DNA of 64,000 nt from an uncultured Draconibacterium sp. (GTDB lineage Bacteria; Bacteroidota; Bacteroidia; Bacteroidales; Prolixibacteraceae). Where the stretch lies: the NCBI RefSeq assembly GCF_913060805.1, contig NZ_CAJXTC010000007.1:1-64000 (forward strand), written 5' to 3'. The first letter of the stretch is position 1. Each line of letters starts with the position of its first letter. Below the pieces are notes generated by a model, which did no database searches, was not told the DNA's origin, and saw only the letters and a program-made list of their open reading frames with translations. The position numbers and the translations under genes were made by a program. Shown one piece after another: positions 60,301 through 64,000 of this stretch.

Positions 60301-60544
60301 TTCCGATATACGAATACACAAGCATTGCATTTGATGGTACTGTCAGTTCATAATTACCATCAAAGTCGGTTACTGTTCCGTCTGTGGTTCCTTGAACTGT
60401 GATAGTCACCCCCGGCAGGGGTTGATTATCTTCAGAAGAGGTTACCGTACCTTTCAGAACAACTTCCTGGGCAAAAGCCCCCAAGACGAAAAATGTACCC
60501 ACGAATAACATGAGCATTTTTCTCATTACTAGTTTTTCTTTCAT
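57314..60544 (-). CDS. SusC/RagA-family TonB-dependent transporter
   Basis: 1076 residues from the ATG at 60544 (upstream Met codons precede the signal peptide without family match). Signal peptide (about 8-26, G-A-F-A-Q), CarboxypepD-like domain (30-105, K-G-T-V-T-S-S...P-L-P-G-V), plug with V-V-V-G-Y-G near 111-116 and the L-N-V-K-G region, then a 22-strand beta-barrel ending in G-L-S-V-A-F. It imports glucan oligomers through the outer membrane with SusD. First gene of the PUL operon. Confidence 0.95.
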   Translation of the reverse strand: MKEKLVMRKMLMLFVGTFFVLGAFAQEVVLKGTVTSSEDNQPLPGVTITVQGTTDGTVTDFDGNYELTVPSNAMLVYSYIGMKPQVIGVEGKTEINVQLEPDLFNVDEVVVVGYGVQKKALTTGANLNVKGEDIAELNTGSAMEALQGVAAGISITRNNGAPGAGTRVTIRGLGTIGNSNPLYIVDGVAVGDIDYLSPSDIQSIDVLKDAASAAIYGSRAANGVVLVTTVKGSEDRPAKITYDAYYGIQNIYKNLDPLTAQEYMYIMDEGFVNDGKAPIDWQKEITGNNWLRSNYGDALADQLGNDVWGALQNGWEGTNWIDEITSSNVPMQSHALNITGGSKDITYSAGVSYFDQKSIIGSEITDAGYKRLTARLNTEMVLKKNKNHNIITVGENITYTNTENRSARTGNIYWNDLHNALVQHPLMPAYWQPAIDNNINEFGFTPTMDDVNQATNPIASMYYATNYNYGKGNRVVGNVYAIVEPIKDLKLRSSYGLDAWFGWGRSMNPTYRLGTLYTDATDGASQNQYLGSNWTWTTTLSYDRKFGDHDITGLVGYELLQNDVNMEVGGSRNNLLFPGDPRYAYINNTESPSSISEINTWGADWAAGGGGLMSYMARAQYNYQEKYLLSVTMRADGSSNFAKGNRWGYFPSVSAGWVLTSEDFMESTSDFLDFAKVRLSWGQNGNQSIDNFIYSSQITYAFPGYFFGDTKPVSGTTAYPSKVPNPDVTWETSEQLNIGLDARLLDSRLGIALDWYKKTTKDWLVVAPILGTSGAGAPFINGGDIENKGFEMVVNWNDNIGDFKYTVVLSGAHNKNEVTRIDNTDGIIHGPSHVISQGTAEVSRVEEGFPIGYFYGYETDGILQNQDEVDAYVGPDGSPYFNDQRPGDVRFVDKNMDGIIDENDKGYLGNPNPDFEMGLQLNLAYKGFYVNTTLAGKFGMQVMQSYRSFADSPTQNYTSSVFERWHGEGTSDRMPRLSSVSNRNQQYVSDIYMHDADYVRINNLTFGYDFSKLLSSFDAVSTLKAYVAVNNLHTFTSYDGMDPEVRFGHDAGWASGIDLGLYPLPRTVMFGLSVAF

Positions 60545-60941
60545 AGATCTAATTTTGATAATAGTTTTAATAGTAGATACTGAAAGCTCACACACTAAAT
60601 GTGAAATTTCAATACTTCGTTCTTCAAATTCATGTGAAATAAAATGCAGGAGGTTCTAATAAGACCAAGCTTTAGTTTCATAGAAATAGTGATTAGTTAA
60701 AAATTTATTGTTTTAGCTTCCCAAAAGAGGGATTCTCAAGTTTATGACGGCAAATATTTCAACTAGAAAGCTAAATTCCCAATAAAATAGCATCACAATA
60801 ATTTCTCACATGTATTTCTGAACTACATCAAAAATACATCACAAAAAATTTAAGTATCAGAAAATGAGTAGTATAAAAATTTTAATATAAGGTTAATAGT
60901 ACCTCATAGCAAATTGTATTATACAACAGAAAATCTATTTA
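60545..60941 (-). promoter_or_regulatory. 397-bp control region of the PUL (between regulator and susC)
   Basis: A/T-rich, with no gene. It holds the 12-bp dyad at 60810-60839, an overlapping minus-strand TATTTTTG box (60836-60829) and the palindrome TTGTAT-T-ATACAA (60914-60926) just beyond the regulator stop. A leader of about 270 nt would precede susC if that box is used. Confidence 0.5.
60810..60839. promoter_or_regulatory. 12-bp dyad, candidate operator of the PUL regulator
   Basis: ATGTATTTCTGA (60810-60821) and TCAAAAATACAT (60828-60839) are reverse complements at 11 of 12 positions with a 6-nt spacer. A -7-like TATTTTTG lies inside one arm on the minus strand. Flanking ATCACAA copies lie on both sides. 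Confidence 0.5.
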
Positions 60942-63812
60942 TTATAAGTTTATAAGAAATGTTGAAAGGTTTATTTCTCGCGAGAGTTCAAGTTTTTTGC
61001 GAAGGCGATAACGGCTGATTTCAACACCGCGATCGGAGATATTTAACAAGGTAGCAATCTCTTTTGTCGACATGTTCATTCGAATGTAAGCACAAAGTCG
61101 CAAATCTTTTGGCGACAAGTGAGGGAACTTGTCTTTTAAACGATCAAAGAAATCAGCATGTACTTCTTCAAAATAACTCTCGAATATCTGGTTCTGATTT
61201 TGATTGTCGATTTCCTTGTCGATACGTTTTTTAAGTATCGCCATTTTTGTTTTAACCGCTCCGTCAGAAGTTTCATTCGAAACCCGTTTAAGTTCCTCGT
61301 TAATCTTCATCAGGAACTTATTTTTATTTACAATACTAAGCGTTTGGTTGGCCAGCTCTTTATCCAGCGAAAGTTTCTGAGCCTGCAACTTTTCGTTTTT
61401 TAAGCGAATGATCTCTTTTTCGGCGATCAACGATTGGTCTTTAAATTCTTGTTCTTTTTTGCGCAGCGCCTTTTCGTGCTTTTTGCGTTCCCTTTGTTTC
61501 GATTTCTCGAAACGCCGATTAATAAACCAAGCCACAATTAGCACCAAAATAAATACAATGAAAATATAGATGTAAACGGCTGTTTTCGACCGGTGCCACG
61601 GAGGCGTGATGACAAATGAAAATTGGGCTTCGTTACTTTCAATACCAAAACTGTTTCGGGCTTTTACCCGAAATATATAGTCGTTTTCCGGAAGGTTGGT
61701 TAAATCGCGGTAGTTATCGTTCGACCACGATGACCATGAATCGGAGTAATTATCGATAAAGTAACTAAATTCCAACTGTTCGGGATTCTGATAAAAAGGT
61801 GCTGAAAATTTAAAACGAAAAGCATTTTTCTGATAAGGAAATTTGATGGGCTCCACACCTTCTTTTGGATACACGACAGTGTCGAGGTTGGGAACATCTA
61901 CCTGCGTTATAAAACATTTAAACGGCTGGTCGTGGCGAGTTACAATTCGCGAAGAATAATGTGCAAAGCCGTTTTCGGTGGCAAATATTACGTTATTTAA
62001 ATCGTACACATATAAAAACTCCCATTCGCGCACCAGTTTGTTGCGTAATTGCCGAAACGGAGTAGTAATTTTAGTGTAGCTGGTATCGTCGTTTTTGTGC
62101 AGAACACCTACCTCGTTTTCGGCAATGTACCAGTAATTTCCCTGGAAATCTTTTTCCACATATTTCAGCCGGTTATCCAGGTCGAACATTTCATTTAAAC
62201 GTGTATTTTCTTCAAACCGATCATTAGCCGCATTGTAGCTGTAAATTCCGTTAACTGTTGATATATACCACGAATCGTCGATTCTGAGAAGCACATTCAT
62301 CAGGTTTGATGGAAGGCCATCTTTTGCACCGTACAGTTTTATATTGGTGGCCGAATCGCGGCTGGCATTTAGCGTAACACGAAATACACCCTTGGCTCCG
62401 TGGCTAATCCAGATATCTCCGTTTTTATCTTCCGACAGAAAACGGCTTGACTCGTAAAAACCGGCTATTTCATGCAGAAATCTCCATTCATTATTTTCGA
62501 AATGATATAATGATAGGCCGGAAAATTTACCTCCAATTGCATAATCCGGTTCATTTTTTAGCTGGATAAATGTCCATCCTCCCGGTTCATCATTAATCAG
62601 GCGTGCCTGTCTTCCGTTTACAACAAAAGTTCCCAGATTGTGACCACACAATAACTGACCGTTCAATACTTTCAGGCTCCAAACCTGTCCCTCCGTTCCG
62701 GGAACTATTTTAAAAGGTTCGGTGCCATTTTGCCCGACAGATGAAAATGGCCGGGTAAAAAGTCCCTGGTTGGTGCCCAGATAAAGAATATTATTTTGAA
62801 TGACGGAACAGTAACCGGTGCCAATATCTTCGGAGCGGGAGGTATAACTTATCGGAGAATTTAATTCCACGTAATCGATACCATTATCGAGGCCCAGCCA
62901 CAAGTTGCCCGATCGATCGTTGCTAAGGCTTAGTATCGTGTTGTTTTGCAGACCGTTATTCCGGTTTAAATGCTGAATGATTTCGCCGTCGGAATTCGCA
63001 ATAATCAGCCCGTTCAATATGGTACCAATGGCCAGGTTGTTCCCATTAAGTTTAACGCCGCAGTACAAAACATCATTTTCGGTTTGTGTGTTGGCAGGAA
63101 CATCCCACTTTTGGAGTTTCCCATTTTTATATTCGAACCATCCTGATTGAGAAGTTCCAATAAGCAAGTGATTTTCGAAAAAACTAACCATTGATTGAAT
63201 TTCATGGTCTTTCAACTCATCGGCCCACGGCACTTTATTTACAAAACCGTTGATATATTCAAATAAACCTACTCCGGGTTCGTGAAAAAAGAGTCGGTTG
63301 TTGATATAGAAAGAATAATAAAATGCCCTTTCAGGTTTTAGAATATTTATTTTGCCATCGTTGTAAATAAAAATATACTGATAAGATTGAAATACAATTC
63401 CATACTGTGTGTCGTAAATTTTCCAAATAACATCAGGGCCGGGAATCTCGTCCGGAATTTTATCGAGTAAACTTGTAAATGCCGGACCGTTTGCTGATGC
63501 GGGATCAAAAATTCCAAAATCGTCGTCCATTCCTATGTAAATCACACCATCGTCATCAATACATACCGAGCGAATATTTGAAGTAGACGACACGTTGTAC
63601 ACATCCCAGTTCCGTCCGTCGAAACGTAGTAAACCAAGATTATTGGCGAAGTACATAAAACCATTGGGATCTTGTGCCACACCCCAGTTTTGCGTTCCTG
63701 CATTATAAACTGCTTTCGGATAAATTAGAATATTAGGGACTCCAATCCTTTTAACTTGTCCAAAAGCAAGCGCGGGGAAAATGAATATCAGTATGAGTAA
63801 AATCTTTTTCAA
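60942..63812 (-). CDS. Membrane-spanning PUL regulator: beta-propeller, Y_Y_Y, LuxR-type HTH
   Basis: 956 residues. A signal peptide (1-18), then two seven-bladed reg_prop-like propellers (about 20-660), a Y_Y_Y domain (about 670-735, F-S-Y-F-I-D-N-Y), one membrane helix (about 742-764), a Lys/Glu-rich coiled coil (765-880) and a C-terminal LuxR-type helix-turn-helix (about 893-950: L-S-P-K-D-L-R-L-C-A-Y, S-T-K-E-I-A-T-L-L-N-I-S, V-E-I-S-R-Y-R-L-R-K-K). There is no histidine-kinase or receiver domain, so it is a one-component sensor-regulator, analogous in layout to SusR, not a hybrid two-component system. It would sense an oligosaccharide in the periplasm and activate susC. Confidence 0.9.
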   Translation of the reverse strand: MKKILLILIFIFPALAFGQVKRIGVPNILIYPKAVYNAGTQNWGVAQDPNGFMYFANNLGLLRFDGRNWDVYNVSSTSNIRSVCIDDDGVIYIGMDDDFGIFDPASANGPAFTSLLDKIPDEIPGPDVIWKIYDTQYGIVFQSYQYIFIYNDGKINILKPERAFYYSFYINNRLFFHEPGVGLFEYINGFVNKVPWADELKDHEIQSMVSFFENHLLIGTSQSGWFEYKNGKLQKWDVPANTQTENDVLYCGVKLNGNNLAIGTILNGLIIANSDGEIIQHLNRNNGLQNNTILSLSNDRSGNLWLGLDNGIDYVELNSPISYTSRSEDIGTGYCSVIQNNILYLGTNQGLFTRPFSSVGQNGTEPFKIVPGTEGQVWSLKVLNGQLLCGHNLGTFVVNGRQARLINDEPGGWTFIQLKNEPDYAIGGKFSGLSLYHFENNEWRFLHEIAGFYESSRFLSEDKNGDIWISHGAKGVFRVTLNASRDSATNIKLYGAKDGLPSNLMNVLLRIDDSWYISTVNGIYSYNAANDRFEENTRLNEMFDLDNRLKYVEKDFQGNYWYIAENEVGVLHKNDDTSYTKITTPFRQLRNKLVREWEFLYVYDLNNVIFATENGFAHYSSRIVTRHDQPFKCFITQVDVPNLDTVVYPKEGVEPIKFPYQKNAFRFKFSAPFYQNPEQLEFSYFIDNYSDSWSSWSNDNYRDLTNLPENDYIFRVKARNSFGIESNEAQFSFVITPPWHRSKTAVYIYIFIVFILVLIVAWFINRRFEKSKQRERKKHEKALRKKEQEFKDQSLIAEKEIIRLKNEKLQAQKLSLDKELANQTLSIVNKNKFLMKINEELKRVSNETSDGAVKTKMAILKKRIDKEIDNQNQNQIFESYFEEVHADFFDRLKDKFPHLSPKDLRLCAYIRMNMSTKEIATLLNISDRGVEISRYRLRKKLELSREINLSTFLINL

Positions 63813-64000
63813 ATCTCAGGTTTGTTGGTAGAATAATAAATTAAAATCAGTTCCTAAAATACAATATTAATATCAAGTGGTGAAATTTGGCGAAAAATCT
63901 AATCTTTGCGCCAGATTTCAGGTTGCTGAACATTGGTATCGATTCAAGATTTTTGGTTTTAAAGTGAACGAAAATAAATGTTTGGCTGTATTAGTAAATG
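63813..64000. other. 188-bp end region, upstream of the regulator gene
   Basis: Contains the regulator leader on the minus strand and a weak plus-strand promoter-like stretch around AATCTTTG near 63902, flanked by TGGCG/CGCCA. A GTG at 63964 and an ATG at 63978 are open to the window edge, but only 12 and 7 codons are visible, so no gene is called. Confidence 0.4.

Noticed and set aside
63964-64000. Next gene on the plus strand
   Set aside because: Only 7 to 12 codons are visible; too little to call a product or even the frame.

Overview
The window is chromosomal DNA of a Bacteroidota bacterium. The signs are a SusC/SusD pair, two kinds of type IX secretion (T9SS) C-terminal domain, an S46 dipeptidyl-peptidase, a GSCFA protein, the DUF4837, DUF3267 and DUF4143 families, and many promoters with the Bacteroidota -7 box TAnnTTTG. 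Gene content (laminarin-type PUL, glycogen cluster, anaerobic homocysteine genes) would suit a marine or sediment, facultatively anaerobic member such as the Marinilabiliales/Prolixibacteraceae. That placement is an inference. I saw no tRNA, rRNA, CRISPR array, prophage or intact insertion sequence.

Layout. (1) 1-6597: 3' part of a giant secreted adhesin-like protein with a gliding-type C-terminal domain. (2) 6707-7939: PLP sulfur-amino-acid enzyme; 7940-8467 holds a candidate small RNA. (3) 8468-18944: glycogen cluster of branching enzyme, GSCFA protein, debranching enzyme, glycogen-synthase-like glycosyltransferase, GH57 amylase and glucan phosphorylase; no glgC is present. (4) 19308-23391: XRE-cupin regulator, acyl-CoA ligase, pyrH and frr. 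(5) 23485-27451: DUF3267 membrane protein, flippase, divergent glycosyltransferase and rnhB, followed by a 41-bp tandem array of hairpins. (6) 27789-30032: ECF sigma, putative anti-sigma and outer-membrane protein operon. (7) 30082-33822: psd with a lipoprotein-like N-terminus, rnhA and an S46 peptidase. (8) 34067-39980: SRPBCC-GyrI fusion, M23 peptidase, dxr, rseP, tatA and a DUF4837 lipoprotein. (9) 40070-48950: methionine region, with metF, an ATPase, and an operon (HcyBio/DUF39, NIL-ferredoxin, UPF0280, metH) preceded by a SAM-I riboswitch and a possible 25-codon leader ORF. (10) 49042-49602: haem-c lipoprotein. (11) 49699-63812: a beta-1,3-glucan (laminarin-like) polysaccharide utilization locus with regulator, SusC, SusD, SusE-position lipoprotein, two GH16 enzymes and a GH3 enzyme.

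How the genes work together. The PUL would bind and cut beta-glucan at the surface, import oligomers through SusC/D and release glucose with the GH3 enzyme; the glycogen cluster would store and mobilise glucose. The methionine operon would make homocysteine directly from aspartate semialdehyde and sulfide, methylate it with MetH and MetF, and be shut off by SAM. Several start codons were moved downstream of the longest possible start, using promoter position, family N-termini or intergenic repeats.
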